NCBI RefSeq assembly: GCF_028713855.1
Contig: NZ_JAQTNN010000012.1
Coordinates: 1-64,000, forward strand
Source of the DNA: Sulfuricurvum sp.
GTDB lineage: Bacteria > Campylobacterota > Campylobacteria > Campylobacterales > Sulfurimonadaceae
Reading direction: 5' to 3'
Length of the DNA stretch: 64,000 nucleotides
The notes beneath the pieces were generated by a model, which saw only the letters and a program-made list of their open reading frames with translations, made no database searches and was not told the origin of the DNA. The position numbers and the translations under genes are program-made. Below, one piece after another: positions 1-10,586 of this stretch (positions are counted from its first letter, which is position 1; each line of letters begins with the position of its first letter).

Positions 1-63
1 ACTAAAATCGAAGAAAAAAGAAGAGACCGAAGTGTAGCTTTACGCTACAATTTTACAGCCTGA
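1..63 (+). other. open frame fragment entering from the left edge
   Basis: Frame 1 is open from the window edge to a TGA at 61-63 and encodes about 20 basic residues ending RSVALRYNFTA. It could be the 3' end of an upstream gene. The RSVALRY string vaguely recalls the small FlhB-C-terminal-like export proteins, but the frame stops far too early for one. No function is claimed. Confidence 0.2.
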
Positions 64-118
64 TTCGCCGTTGAAAAAGTGGAAACATGTTTGTGAAACG
101 GCTGGAAACTTCGAGTGA

Positions 119-1348
119 AATCTACAGATTGTTGAACATAACGGTAAAAATCTATTTGCCCTCTCTCCAAATACTGATCAGCCTTTTTCCCCTATTCAAC
201 TCAAAGAAAAAAATAAACTCTATGATTTTTCCCATCTTGCCTTTCAACACGGTTTGCCGGGGTTGATCAATGACAGCCTTCCGGGACAATACGGTCAAGA
301 ATACTTAAATGACTTTTTCGTGCAGCATTTTAAATATCACCCATCGGTGATGGAGACATTGCAATTCATCGGCGATAATACGATGGGAGTTCTGACGTAT
401 GAACCGTCGATATTGAAGGAGAATGATGGTAACGGGGTTGTACTTCAAGCCAAAGAACTCTACGAACAAACCAAAATGGCTCTGAATGGAAAAGCGGAAC
501 TTTCACTAGCAAAAATCATCGCCATATCCAATTCGGCGGCTTCAGGTGCTAGACCAAAAGCGATTGTGGGACTGAACCATCAGAGTAAAGAGATATTTGT
601 CGGTAAAAAAGGGGAAGATATCCACGATGGGTTTACCCACTCTATCATCAAATTCGATAACCTCATGTATGGAGCCAATCGAGGTGTTGCTACACCCTAT
701 GAAGAAGAAAAGATCTCCAAGACAATTACGGAACATATCTATGCGCTATGTGCTAAAAAATGCGGGATTAGAATGCCCGAGACATCGCTCATCGAAACGG
801 ACGGTGGAGTTCATTTCGCCGTTGAGCGATTTGATATCAGAAAAACTTCTAGTAGTATCGAGCGTCTCCACATGCATTCACTATCGGGTTTAATGCATCA
901 TAATCCTGCCGAGACGACATTCGATTATATGAACGCATTTCGAGTAGGGCTAAAGCTCAATATCCCCCATGAAGATATGGTTAACCTCTATCGCATTATG
1001 ATCTTTAACATCGTTTTTGGAAACAAGGATGACCATAGCCGTAATATCTCATATTTGATGGATAAGCATGGAAAGTGGAGGGCAGCACCGGCTTACGATC
1101 TGACGTTTACCTATAACAAGCACCATCAAATGCTTTTTAATCTTCGAAATGTTTCGGAAATAGATCGTATACATCTCATCCATATGGGTGAAGAGTTTAA
1201 AATTCAACAATGTGATGAAATCATCTCTAAAATAATTGAGACGAAACATGTATTTCTTTCTGAACTGGCAAAACAATATGGCGTTGTGCAATGGGCAGAA
1301 GAAGTTAGTGCGTTGACTTCAAACGTTGATCAATCTTTGAAAAAATAA
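119..1348 (+). CDS. HipA-like serine/threonine kinase, N-terminus lost or start unclear
   Basis: HipA-family kinases phosphorylate glutamyl-tRNA synthetase or other targets and act as toxins paired with a HipB repressor. Counting from a TTG at 254, the motifs are the ejection-loop-like SGARPKA (residues 97-103), ERFD (191-194), the catalytic loop GNKDDHSRN (256-264) and APAYDLTF (278-285), so the kinase core looks intact. The same frame is open back to a TGA at 116-118. It encodes a convincing HipA N-domain (IVEHNGKNLFALSPN...) before 254, but contains no ATG, GTG or TTG there. The true first 10-20 residues are therefore missing or frameshifted. No HipB-like gene lies beside it. Probably a 5'-damaged gene; expression from TTG 254 would lose part of the N-domain. 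Confidence 0.75.
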   Translation, partial: NLQIVEHNGKNLFALSPNTDQPFSPIQLKEKNKLYDFSHLAFQHGLPGLINDSLPGQYGQEYLNDFFVQHFKYHPSVMETLQFIGDNTMGVLTYEPSILKENDGNGVVLQAKELYEQTKMALNGKAELSLAKIIAISNSAASGARPKAIVGLNHQSKEIFVGKKGEDIHDGFTHSIIKFDNLMYGANRGVATPYEEEKISKTITEHIYALCAKKCGIRMPETSLIETDGGVHFAVERFDIRKTSSSIERLHMHSLSGLMHHNPAETTFDYMNAFRVGLKLNIPHEDMVNLYRIMIFNIVFGNKDDHSRNISYLMDKHGKWRAAPAYDLTFTYNKHHQMLFNLRNVSEIDRIHLIHMGEEFKIQQCDEIISKIIETKHVFLSELAKQYGVVQWAEEVSALTSNVDQSLKK

Positions 1349-1375
1349 TAGAATAAATTTAAAATATTTTGTCAA

Positions 1376-1852
1376 TTATAGATGAATCTTCCCCGTATAT
1401 TTTATGTCCCCTCGATATAAGCCGATAGCGCCTTCTAGAACATCCATTGCTTTAAATAATACCTCTGATTTATTCTTTAATAGATGATATTTCTTTTTTA
1501 TTTGAGAAGAAACGGATAGAGTTGGATGCCACCACAAAATGATTCTCTGAACCCCAAATAGCACTTTGTTTTGACCCTTACCGGATTTTAAAGCAAGAAG
1601 CTCTAAATATAAATTATGCAGTTCTTTATGGTGTGTATCAACGGCAGCAAATGATTTAAAGATTTTAGAATTCTGATCGATTGACTTAATCTCATGCGCT
1701 AGCCATTTTCCAAGTATGCATTCTGCTGCGGAAGATTCAATGAGAGGTGAATCGGACAGTGTGTTTCCGACAAGTTCTTCAACCCTGCTTATCCATTTAA
1801 GATGTGCTTTTTTTGCCTCATGTAATCCGACTATTAGTGTTTTTTGTGTCAT
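1376..1852 (-). CDS. CZB (chemoreceptor zinc-binding) domain protein
   Basis: A 158-residue soluble protein without membrane segments. It matches the CZB pattern of four zinc ligands: H17 in AHLKW, C45 in ECILGKWL, and the HH(74-75)KELH(79) motif. CZB domains sense zinc or hypochlorous acid and are usually fused to chemoreceptors or diguanylate cyclases. Here the domain is nearly alone, followed by about 75 basic and aromatic residues of unknown role. It converges with the HipA-like gene (27-bp gap) and is probably monocistronic. The partner protein is not visible in the window. Confidence 0.75.
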   Translation of the reverse strand: MTQKTLIVGLHEAKKAHLKWISRVEELVGNTLSDSPLIESSAAECILGKWLAHEIKSIDQNSKIFKSFAAVDTHHKELHNLYLELLALKSGKGQNKVLFGVQRIILWWHPTLSVSSQIKKKYHLLKNKSEVLFKAMDVLEGAIGLYRGDIKYTGKIHL

Positions 1853-2115
1853 CGTAATTTCCTGTTTGAATTCTAAGCATGATGAAAGATTCTATCGATG
1901 CTTAGATTAAAATATAATAATAAAAAACTCATGTAATTATAAAAAAGTGATTTATGAATGAATATTCAAAATCACAACAATACCGCCAACGGCTAAGATG
2001 GGAGTTTGAATCATGGATAGCCTCAAAAACGAGTATTTTGACATTATAAACCAATCGACACTGCCATCTGGGTAAAATACCGATTAAAATTTATGCATAC
2101 ACCGATGGAGAACCG

Positions 2116-2640
2116 TTGATTATTTTGGATTTTGAAACCAATTCTACCAATATCCATGACGTGATTGAAGTTGCGGCGTTTCGGATTAAAAGAGAAGAGG
2201 GCGAATATGTTATCGCTGACACCTTTCATCGTTACTATTTCTCTGAATATGAGGTTAACCCTTATGCGTTGGCAGTCCATAAACTCTCACCACAAAGAAT
2301 CCAGAGGTTACGAGCTGATGTTGATTATGCGGAGTATTTCGTAGAGGATAGTGAGTTTGTAGAGTTTTGTCAGGGAGCTAAAATCCTTATAGCGCATAAT
2401 ATAGCGTTTGAGCTGCGTCATATCGGTGAGCTTGTCACATTTGAGAAACACTTTTGTACGATGAAATCCAATAAGAAGATTGTTGGAGCTCTCAATGTCA
2501 GGGGAAGTCTAAAAAATCCGAAATTGCTGGAAACCTGCCGGCATTACCGGATTGATTTTGATGAGGATCAGTATCACAGCGCAGTTTATGATGTTACTAA
2601 AACACTTGAGATATTAAATAAGATGAGAATAGAGATTTAG
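2116..2640 (+). CDS. DnaQ-like 3'-5' exonuclease (possibly 5'-truncated)
   Basis: DEDDh exonuclease fold: motif I is LDFET (D5, E7), motif II is AHNIAFE (residues 93-99) and motif III is HSAVYD (H154, D159). The motif II acidic residue, normally Asp in HNxxFD, is Glu here. The start chosen is TTG with GGAG five bases upstream, which places the first beta strand right at the N-terminus. The same frame is open upstream from ATG 1954 except for a single TAA at 2047-2049, so the gene may originally have been 1954-2640 (see findings). It is likely a repair or nucleotide-processing exonuclease; the substrate is unknown. Confidence 0.65.
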   Translation: MIILDFETNSTNIHDVIEVAAFRIKREEGEYVIADTFHRYYFSEYEVNPYALAVHKLSPQRIQRLRADVDYAEYFVEDSEFVEFCQGAKILIAHNIAFELRHIGELVTFEKHFCTMKSNKKIVGALNVRGSLKNPKLLETCRHYRIDFDEDQYHSAVYDVTKTLEILNKMRIEI

Positions 2641-2688
2641 AAAAATTCTTTGCTAATTACAATGCGTATTCCCAAACCTTAGCCGTGT

Positions 2689-2976
2689 TTATAATAGTTT
2701 CATTTTTGATAAAATCGGTAAATAATACCAAAGCACCTCAAATACAACAAACTGTATGATCAAGATTATCCACACTCTATATCGAAATTTGCGTGTTTTA
2801 TGACGAAATAGCTTTTGAGCAAAAACAGCTCCCACACTTCCGCCTACTATAGCTAAGGTAAGAAGTGTTTTTTCGCTGATTCGATTGCGATTCATACGCG
2901 CAAGTAATTTATCGATGCCAAATATACCAAACGTAACAAGATTAAGGATAACAAATAGGAGTATAAACGGTTTCAT
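2689..2976 (-). CDS. DUF1294 small membrane protein
   Basis: A 95-residue protein with hydrophobic segments near residues 3-20, 40-55 and 68-87. It carries the DUF1294 signature: FGIDKLLAR followed by RISEKTLLTLAIVGGSVGA and the RHKTRK basic motif before the last helix. The function of this family is not established; some members are fused to cold-shock domains, which is not the case here. It stands alone on the minus strand between the exonuclease and the Rrf2 regulator. Confidence 0.75.
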   Translation of the reverse strand: MKPFILLFVILNLVTFGIFGIDKLLARMNRNRISEKTLLTLAIVGGSVGAVFAQKLFRHKTRKFRYRVWIILIIQFVVFEVLWYYLPILSKMKLL

Positions 2977-3029
2977 TGGTGCTATTGTAGCATGGCACCG
3001 GACGATAGTGTTAGTGCTAACAGCTGATA

Positions 3030-3443
3030 TTATAATTTTGTCTCTTTGTTGTGAATCAGTGAGTCTAGTGTCGTAGTGGTGAGCATCTCTTCTATCATCG
3101 CTTTAGGAGGTGCCCACTGATCGTGCAAGGCACACGGGTTGGAAGCGTCACATTTTTCAAATCCTAAGATACAACGTTCATATTCAAGAGGTTCTCCAAT
3201 CGCTTCGAGGATATCGCATAGACGGATTTGATCGGCACTTTTTGCAAGACTCAAGCCTCCCTCGCGTCCGCGTGATGCAGTGACTAGCCCCTTTTTAACC
3301 AATTCGGTCATCATTTTGGTTAAGTATTTATAAGGGAGACCCAGTTCCTGATGCAAAACATTTACTGAATGAGATGTTTCATTATGGCGATGCAGGTAGG
3401 ACAATACACGGATGGCGTATTCGGTAGTTTTAGAAAAATGCAT
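3030..3443 (-). CDS. Rrf2-family iron-sulfur regulator, NsrR-like
   Basis: A 137-residue Rrf2 protein. The N-terminal winged helix-turn-helix (residues about 1-65) includes LPYKYLTKMMTELVKKGLV and SRGREGGLSLAK. It is followed by three cysteines, C91, C98 and C104, in the region that binds the cluster in NsrR and IscR. NsrR senses nitric oxide through this cluster and represses NO-detoxification genes. The gene is divergent from the HPP protein and lies next to norCBDQEF-nnrS, which fits a nitric-oxide regulator. A sequence in its promoter (3504-3526) recurs upstream of norC. Spacing C-x6-C-x5-C is intermediate between IscR and NsrR, so the exact subfamily is an inference. Confidence 0.75.
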   Translation of the reverse strand: MHFSKTTEYAIRVLSYLHRHNETSHSVNVLHQELGLPYKYLTKMMTELVKKGLVTASRGREGGLSLAKSADQIRLCDILEAIGEPLEYERCILGFEKCDASNPCALHDQWAPPKAMIEEMLTTTTLDSLIHNKETKL

Positions 3444-3503
3444 AGCTTTTCCTCATGTTTAAATAAGATATTTTAGCTAATTTTGCTTTCGATATCCTAT
3501 TAG

Positions 3504-3526
3504 TCTACTTTATGGTAGTATTTAAA
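3504..3526. promoter_or_regulatory. candidate Rrf2 operator between the Rrf2 and HPP genes
   Basis: The stretch begins TCTACTTTATGG and ends TAGTATTTAAA. It matches 18 of 23 positions with 10623-10645 upstream of norC, including an identical TAGTATTTAAA end. GGTAGTATTTAAAA (3514-3527) also matches 12 of 14 positions with the left arm of the norC dyad (10588-10601). It sits between divergent genes, so it could serve autoregulation and control of the HPP gene. Confidence 0.4.
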
Positions 3527-3548
3527 AAAAATAATATAGTAGGAAAAA

Positions 3549-4019
3549 ATGCATCAAACTAAAAGTAAGGATTTTACTCACGTAATAGAGGGAACATTAA
3601 CAGGGGTAGGAGCTTTTTTAGGTCTTTCTTTTATTGGTTTGATTGCTCAATCCGTACATCAAATGCTTATTATTGCCCCATTCGGGGCAACGGCTGTTCT
3701 CTTGTTTAGCGCGCCGGAGAGCCAGTTTTCAAAGCCGTGGAATGTTTTGGCGAGTTATAGTCTCTCAACAATTATTGGTTTTTTGATTTTACATTACAGT
3801 AACGGCGAATGGCTTGCTATTGGAGGCGGATTTGGAATAGTTATTATGTTGATGCATGCATTCAAAGCGATTCATCCCCCGGCGGGGGCTAATTTTTTGA
3901 TAGTAACGCAAGGGCATATATCCCTCTATTTGTTATCGCCGCTTTTATTAGGGCTGATAACGTTGATTATTATCGGAATAGGATTGCATAAAATACGAAA
4001 AAAAATAACATTTATGTAA
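3549..4019 (+). CDS. HPP-family integral membrane protein
   Basis: A 156-residue protein with about four transmembrane helices. It has the HPP family hallmarks: APFGATAVLLFSAPES after the second helix and HPPAGAN before the third pair. Plant members have been implicated in nitrite transport; bacterial functions are mostly untested. ATG is preceded by AGGA at 3541-3544. The gene is divergent from the NsrR-like regulator and adjacent to the NO reductase operon, suggesting a role linked to nitrite or nitric oxide. That role is an inference from position. Confidence 0.8.
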   Translation: MHQTKSKDFTHVIEGTLTGVGAFLGLSFIGLIAQSVHQMLIIAPFGATAVLLFSAPESQFSKPWNVLASYSLSTIIGFLILHYSNGEWLAIGGGFGIVIMLMHAFKAIHPPAGANFLIVTQGHISLYLLSPLLLGLITLIIIGIGLHKIRKKITFM

Positions 4020-4024
4020 CGGTA

Positions 4025-5233
4025 TTAGCTCTGCTTACCGTATATCAGAGTTTTACCGTACCGAGCACCCCATACGATAAATAAAGCAATCCATCCACAT
4101 GCCGCCGCATCAAATAGCCATCCGTGCGTAGCTCCAAACGCTGTGTCTACAGAGAGGGCGAAACGCCCAAGGATAAGAACCTGCGTCCACCAGAACAGTG
4201 CGACAGCTATCCGATCTGTATCAGGAGATTGCCCGGAGTGCCCGAGGGTTACCCGTGTTCCGAATCCGATAAGTACGGTGGTCAAAAAGCCTAATACCAG
4301 CAAATGGATTTCAGCAAATAAAAAATTGACACCATAGATCTTTTCGATAATCTGTGTAAGCGACCCTACGAAAAGTCCTATCGGAAGCCAAAACAAAGCA
4401 AGATGAAGTATCCATACGATTGCCGGTGAATGAAACGGATGGAGTTTCCAACGTAAAAACTCCCGTAACAGGTAGAGGGAGAGAAAAATACTGATAGCCG
4501 CTTCAGCGACCGTGAACGCAAAAATGGCGAAGAGTGTTTTGGCGATTAATGCACCAAATACCGTCTCGACAAAATATTTGGTTTTAGGTTCCTGAGAATG
4601 GCTGAAAAAAGGGATCATTCGCTGGGCGACGGCAAAGGTAAGGAACACGAGAAAGAAGTTCACAATGATCGGTACGATGAGGGCAAACCACCCTTGAATA
4701 TCCCAAAGCAAACTGATTCCGTAAGCGATAACCCATACGAGATGCGTTGCAATTGCGATACCGTGAGCGACCAATACCCAATAGGGATCTTGTTTTAACG
4801 GAGAGTGACCGATTTTATACACCCAATGGAGGGTAAAGATTGCCATTGCATGGGCAAATAAAACAGCGACCATTGCGAAGAATACTAGTAATTCCGAAAA
4901 AAGCGAACCGACAAAAAAGAGGACAGCGGCGATTTGATAGAGCCAAACGATTCGGATATAGACCTCTTTTGGGATAGCCATAGCAGTACAAAAACGGGGA
5001 AAGGTTGTAAACAAAAAGCCGTGAAAGAATTGGGCAAAAACGATGAATGCGAGGGTATAGAGATGAAACTCGTTTTCTGCTAGCGCGAGAGTGATGATCC
5101 CTTTGTGTGAGAGGGTAAACAGCACCATTGAGACGATCGCCCATAAAAGTCCGAAAACAAAAAACGGCTGATGAGGTTGGGATAGAAAATAGTTTTGTTT
5201 TTTAGGGGTGGGTGATGTCGAAAAAGTAGCCAT
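4025..5233 (-). CDS. nnrS: NnrS family heme-copper membrane protein
   Basis: A 402-residue protein with about 12 predicted transmembrane helices. The start has the NnrS-type HQPFFVFGLLWA segment and the FTTFPRFCTAM motif follows the third helix. NnrS relieves nitrosative stress in denitrifiers. It lies downstream of norF on the same strand, but an FNR-type box at 5288-5301 and a TATACT -10 hexamer give it its own promoter, so it can be expressed with or without the nor operon. Confidence 0.88.
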   Translation of the reverse strand: MATFSTSPTPKKQNYFLSQPHQPFFVFGLLWAIVSMVLFTLSHKGIITLALAENEFHLYTLAFIVFAQFFHGFLFTTFPRFCTAMAIPKEVYIRIVWLYQIAAVLFFVGSLFSELLVFFAMVAVLFAHAMAIFTLHWVYKIGHSPLKQDPYWVLVAHGIAIATHLVWVIAYGISLLWDIQGWFALIVPIIVNFFLVFLTFAVAQRMIPFFSHSQEPKTKYFVETVFGALIAKTLFAIFAFTVAEAAISIFLSLYLLREFLRWKLHPFHSPAIVWILHLALFWLPIGLFVGSLTQIIEKIYGVNFLFAEIHLLVLGFLTTVLIGFGTRVTLGHSGQSPDTDRIAVALFWWTQVLILGRFALSVDTAFGATHGWLFDAAACGWIALFIVWGARYGKTLIYGKQS

Positions 5234-5252
5234 TATGGATTCCTTATTAAGT

Positions 5253-5301
5253 TTGCAGGAGTATATCGAGATAGGAGATGGGAGGAATTGACGTAAATCA
5301 A
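5253..5301 (-). promoter_or_regulatory. FNR-type promoter of nnrS
   Basis: TTGACGTAAATCAA at 5288-5301 (centre 5294.5). On the minus strand a TATACT -10 hexamer (5260-5265) places the start near 5253, so the box sits at about -41.5, as in class II FNR activation. The box overlaps the 3' end of norF. Confidence 0.65.
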
Positions 5302-5561
5302 TATACGCTCGGTGGTAGATAATACGCTACCGCGATCAATGATAGAATTAGGATTAGCCACAGTGTCGGTAAGATCCTGTATTTGAGTTGAACCTCTTTT
5401 AAGCCCATAAAATAATCAATCACCAATTGCCCTTTTAGAAAGGTACTTATCAATAAAACGACAACCAAAAATGTACTGATCAGTTTTAAGTATCCCAATA
5501 AAAAAGCAAAAACAGTGAGTGCCGTTAAAATACTCCAAACACGCTTTATGGTCATTCTCAT
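5298..5561 (-). CDS. norF: NorF-like small membrane subunit (COX4/CyoD-like)
   Basis: A short protein with three hydrophobic helices and the RVWSILTALTVFAFLLGY and LLISTFLKGQLVIDYFMGL segments typical of the bacterial cytochrome-oxidase-subunit-IV/NorF group. NorF assists NO reductase in denitrifiers but is not catalytic. The frame is open to 5597, but the ATG at 5561 overlaps the norE stop codon (ATGA), so the 87-residue form starting MRMTIKRVW is preferred. Confidence 0.75.
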   Translation of the reverse strand: MRMTIKRVWSILTALTVFAFLLGYLKLISTFLVVVLLISTFLKGQLVIDYFMGLKEVQLKYRILPTLWLILILSLIAVAYYLPPSVY

Positions 5562-6157
5562 CGGATGATATACACTAAAGGAAAAAGGACTATCCACAGC
5601 AAATCAACCAAATGCCAATAGAGTGCGCCGCTTTCAAGCCCTCTGCAATCCTCGGAAGTGTATCCTTGGCTTTTTGTTTTTCGGTAGAGATTGACCAAGA
5701 TGATGACCCCTAACGAAACATGCATAAAATGAAACATAGTCAATAGTAGGTAAAACATGAAGAAGGTGTTGGTACTGAGGGTAATGCCTTGACCAAAGAT
5801 ATGGGAAAACTCGGTTAGCTTCAAAACGAGAAAAAAGCTTCCCAAGACAATAGCCGATAAAAGCCAATGTGAAGCGGCAATATTTGATTTATAGCGGGTG
5901 TCGTGTGTCATGCTTTTGATTTTTTCAACGGCTTTCACGATAAAAAAACTGCTCGTTATCAATAGGAGAGTATTGATAAATCCTGTTGTTTGATTGAGTA
6001 AGAGCTGTGAATCATTAAACAGGTGCAGATTGGCTCTGCGAGAATATGCATACCCGACAAATAAGAGTCCAAAGGTGACTAATTCGACGTAGACAATAAT
6101 CCAAATAGCAAAATCACCCGGAGGGTAGGGTGCTTTTATAGAGAGCGTTTTAGCCAT
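5558..6157 (-). CDS. norE: NorE, cytochrome oxidase subunit III-like protein
   Basis: A 199-residue protein with five transmembrane helices of the heme-copper oxidase subunit III family. It begins near a PPGDFAIWIIVYVELVTFG motif and ends in a YWHLVDLLWIVLFPLVYI helix. NorE is an accessory protein for nitric oxide reductase activity. It overlaps norQ by 8 bases at its 5' end and norF at its stop, showing tight translational coupling within norCBDQEF. Confidence 0.85.
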   Translation of the reverse strand: MAKTLSIKAPYPPGDFAIWIIVYVELVTFGLLFVGYAYSRRANLHLFNDSQLLLNQTTGFINTLLLITSSFFIVKAVEKIKSMTHDTRYKSNIAASHWLLSAIVLGSFFLVLKLTEFSHIFGQGITLSTNTFFMFYLLLTMFHFMHVSLGVIILVNLYRKTKSQGYTSEDCRGLESGALYWHLVDLLWIVLFPLVYIIR

Positions 6158-6941
6158 GTGAACTTTTTGTAAAATGTAATGATATCAGCTTTTCAAGCAC
6201 CTCTAAAACATCCTCTTCATCACTGAGCGATTCGACAATCGAATGGATGCATGCCTGATAGGGATCAAATCCGTGGGCGATCAATTTTCCGGCATAGATG
6301 AGTAATCGTGTCGATACCGCCTCTTGAATATCGCTGTCGCTTAATTGACGAATTTCACCCGCAATAGCTACCAGTTTTTGGGCTATCGAGTCCTCCACAC
6401 CACTCTCTTTGAGGAGAATTTGTTTCTCGATCTCGGGTGCAGGATAATCAAAACTGAGCGATATAAAGCGTTGTTTGGTGCTGGGCTTCATCCCTTTTAA
6501 CACATTTTGATACCCCGGATTATACGAGACGACCAACATAAAATCGGGGTGGGCAGTGATCACTTCACCGGTGCGGTCTATCGGTAAAACCCGTCGATAA
6601 TCGGCGAGGGAGTGTAAAACCACCGTTGTGTCTTTCCGCGCTTCGATAATTTCATCGAGGTAGCAGATACCGCCGTTGCGCACCGCCTTCGTCAATGGTC
6701 CGTCTTGCCAGTATGTCCCGTTTTCATCGATAAGATGGCGACCGACCAGATCGGCGGCGCTGAGATCATCATGACACACTACCGTGTAAACATCCCGCCC
6801 CAGCTCTTCCCCCATGGCTTCGATAAAGCGTGTTTTACCGCAGCCCGTCGGCCCTTTGATCAACACGGGGAGATTCATCCCCGCCGCTGCCTTGAAAAGC
6901 TCGATTTCGTTGCCTTGCGGCACATAATACATTTTGGACAT
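6150..6941 (-). CDS. norQ: NorQ AAA+ ATPase (MoxR/CbbQ family)
   Basis: A 263-residue AAA+ protein with Walker A GPTGCGKT (residues 30-37) and Walker B CYLDEI (93-98). The arginine-rich middle and STRLLIYAGKLI sensor-2 region are typical of CbbQ/NorQ. NorQ works with NorD to insert or activate the non-heme iron of the NorCB complex at the cytoplasmic membrane. It is followed by norE (8-base overlap) and preceded by norD (12-base gap). Confidence 0.9.
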   Translation of the reverse strand: MSKMYYVPQGNEIELFKAAAGMNLPVLIKGPTGCGKTRFIEAMGEELGRDVYTVVCHDDLSAADLVGRHLIDENGTYWQDGPLTKAVRNGGICYLDEIIEARKDTTVVLHSLADYRRVLPIDRTGEVITAHPDFMLVVSYNPGYQNVLKGMKPSTKQRFISLSFDYPAPEIEKQILLKESGVEDSIAQKLVAIAGEIRQLSDSDIQEAVSTRLLIYAGKLIAHGFDPYQACIHSIVESLSDEEDVLEVLEKLISLHFTKSSHG

Positions 6942-6953
6942 TGTTTGTTTCTC

Positions 6954-8719
6954 CTATTTGGTCAAGTTCATGTAGATTTCGGGTAACACTTTGGGGAGTT
7001 TTTTGGCATCACGGATCACGGCATACGAATTTCGTCCAAAAAGGTAGGGGAGGTACTCTTTCGCATCAATATCAATCGTGATGCAAAACGGGGTGATCCC
7101 TTTTTGCTTCACCTCTTCGATCGCTTTTTTCGTATCTTCGATCCCGTATCGTCCGTCGTAGCGGTCGACGTCGTTGGGTTTTCCGTCGCTGAGAATCAAC
7201 AGGAGCTTGTTGGCACTTTGTTGTTTCTCTAAAATCTTGGCACTTTCGCGTATTCCAGCTCCCATTCGGGTGTAATACCCCGGTTTAATGGCATGAATCC
7301 GACCTCGAACGTTATCGTTGTAGCTCTCTTTGAAGTTTTTAATGATGTGAAAGTTGACCTTCGTGTTTTTGATTGATGAAAACGTATAGATGGCAAACCT
7401 ATCTTGGAGTCGGTGCAATGATTCGGAGAACACCATCAGGGCATCTTGGATCATGTCGATAACCCGTATCTCTTGGGTTATCCCCGCTTCGGTGGAGAGG
7501 GAAACATCCGCCAATATCAAAGTGGACATATCTCTCGTCTTTCGCTCAAACGTCTCAAAAAAGCGCTGTGGATGATTGGAGCGGTTCTGATGCCCTTTGT
7601 AATCGATCCATGTATCGATGTTAATCTCATCGCCGTAAGGGAGATTATCTCTTTTGATCCGGTCGAGTTCCATCAAATCGAGTTCACTCTGGATACGGCG
7701 CATCATTTTTTCCAGCCGTTTGGGTAATTCGATGGGTTCGGTATGGAGGGAAATAATGGGTTTTATGCAAACATAGTTTTTGAGATAGACCTCTTTTTTA
7801 TAATCCCACTCATCGATAAAGTGCCCTTTCCCCAAAGGATACTCTTCAATACTGTTGGCGGAAATATCCAGATCCATTTTGATCCGTGCGGAGAGGTTGG
7901 CATCTTTTTGCCCCAGCGTTATTTCATCTAAATCTTCGGCATTGTAGAGGGCATCTTCATCAAAACTGTCGTTTTCCTGCCGATCAACCCGCACTTGCTC
8001 CATAAAGCTCAGAATCGATTCGGGCAAAAAGAGGAGCAATCCGTCCGTCTCTTTTTTATCATCGATTTGTTCACTCTTTTTTTTCATCTGCAAGGTTTCG
8101 CTTTTGCGCTGTTCGTCGTTTTGTCTTTGGGCGTCCTCTTCATCACCGTTCTCTAGGAGTTTGTTCGAGGTAGAGAGGGAAGGGTATATCCATAAGGGGT
8201 TTGGATAATTATCCGCTGATGAGCCTTCGAGGGAAGATTCAATCGTGGATAATTCAGGATAATTATGCATTAAAAAAGGGAACGCGTAGGTATGAAATTC
8301 GCTAAAACCTGCGTATTTTTCAATGATACGATTGGCCGCACAAGTATTTTCGTGCTCTATATGCTTGGTTTTGATATTCACGTTGCTCAGCATGGCGATT
8401 AACCAATAATAGTGCATCTCATTGTCTGATTTGAGGGGAAAATAGGCTAACGAAGCAGGGAGGTAAACCCCTTTTTCATCTTGCCAAGCAAGAAAAAAAG
8501 TTTTACCGGTTCCTGAAAACTTCTCTAACAGCGTTCGTGATGTTTTTATCGATCTTTTGTCGGTAATATGAAGCTCTTTGGCTTTTTCACCCCCTAAGAG
8601 GTGATAAAAGATTTTTAGCTTTTTGGCAATGTCCTCAAATCTGACCGCTTCCTCTGTAAAAAGACGAGACGCTTTTTTGGTGACATAGTGGTCCCAAATC
8701 TTACCGACTTTTTCATCCA

Positions 8720-8720
<1 letters not shown>
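6954..8720 (-). CDS. norD: NorD, VWA-domain activation protein of NO reductase
   Basis: A 588-residue protein. The C-terminal von Willebrand A domain starts at about residue 398, with the MIDAS motif DVSLST at 405-410 and a later ILSDGKPND. The middle (about 185-230) is hydrophilic and rich in Glu, Lys and Gln, probably a disordered linker. NorD pairs with the AAA+ protein NorQ as a MoxR-VWA chaperone for NorCB maturation. Its ATG overlaps the norB stop (TAATG), showing coupled translation. Confidence 0.9.
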
Positions 8721-10111
<1,391 letters not shown>

Positions 10112-10558
10112 TTATCCTTTAATGTTTGGCGGCCACTCTTGATTGTTGACACGTGATGTCCAAATCAAAAAGTCTGCAAGATTATTCACTTGTTCCGGTG
10201 TTAAATGAAACTGTGGCATTTTTCTTCTATCTGGAGCTTCTAGCGGTTGTGCCGCCATCCAACTTGCAAGATAGGTTTTAAATACTGCTTCATCATTTCC
10301 GCCTAAACGCGGGAAAGCATTGCCGAGTTCCGGGGCATAATAGGCTCCTTCACCCATAATCGTATGACAACCGACACAGTTGTTGTTTTCCCATACTTTT
10401 TTACCAAGAGCAACAGACTCCGTAATTTGGTCATCATGACTTAATTTCGGAATTTGCTTAACGGTATCAAAGGTAAGCCCTGTAAATACCAAAATGGCAA
10501 ATAGTCCACCACCAAAGTAGATGTTTCTGGCCATATTTTTAGTAATACGTTCAGTCAT
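10112..10558 (-). CDS. norC: NorC, cytochrome c subunit of nitric oxide reductase
   Basis: A 148-residue protein with one N-terminal membrane anchor (about residues 13-32) and a single heme c site CVGCH (C61, C64, H65). It is followed by MGEGAYYAPELG, typical of NorC. It passes electrons from periplasmic cytochrome c to NorB. First gene of the operon; ribosome-binding AAGGGG precedes its ATG on the minus strand. Unlike other respiratory genes here it has no FNR-type box; instead an NsrR-like dyad lies at 10587-10609. Confidence 0.93.
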   Translation of the reverse strand: MTERITKNMARNIYFGGGLFAILVFTGLTFDTVKQIPKLSHDDQITESVALGKKVWENNNCVGCHTIMGEGAYYAPELGNAFPRLGGNDEAVFKTYLASWMAAQPLEAPDRRKMPQFHLTPEQVNNLADFLIWTSRVNNQEWPPNIKG

Positions 10559-10586
10559 TTCAACCCCTTTTTATAATTCCACCATA

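Noticed and set aside
542..1291. Minus-strand and shifted open frames inside the HipA-like gene
   Set aside because: They overlap a gene with clear kinase motifs and encode no recognisable domain or ribosome-binding site.
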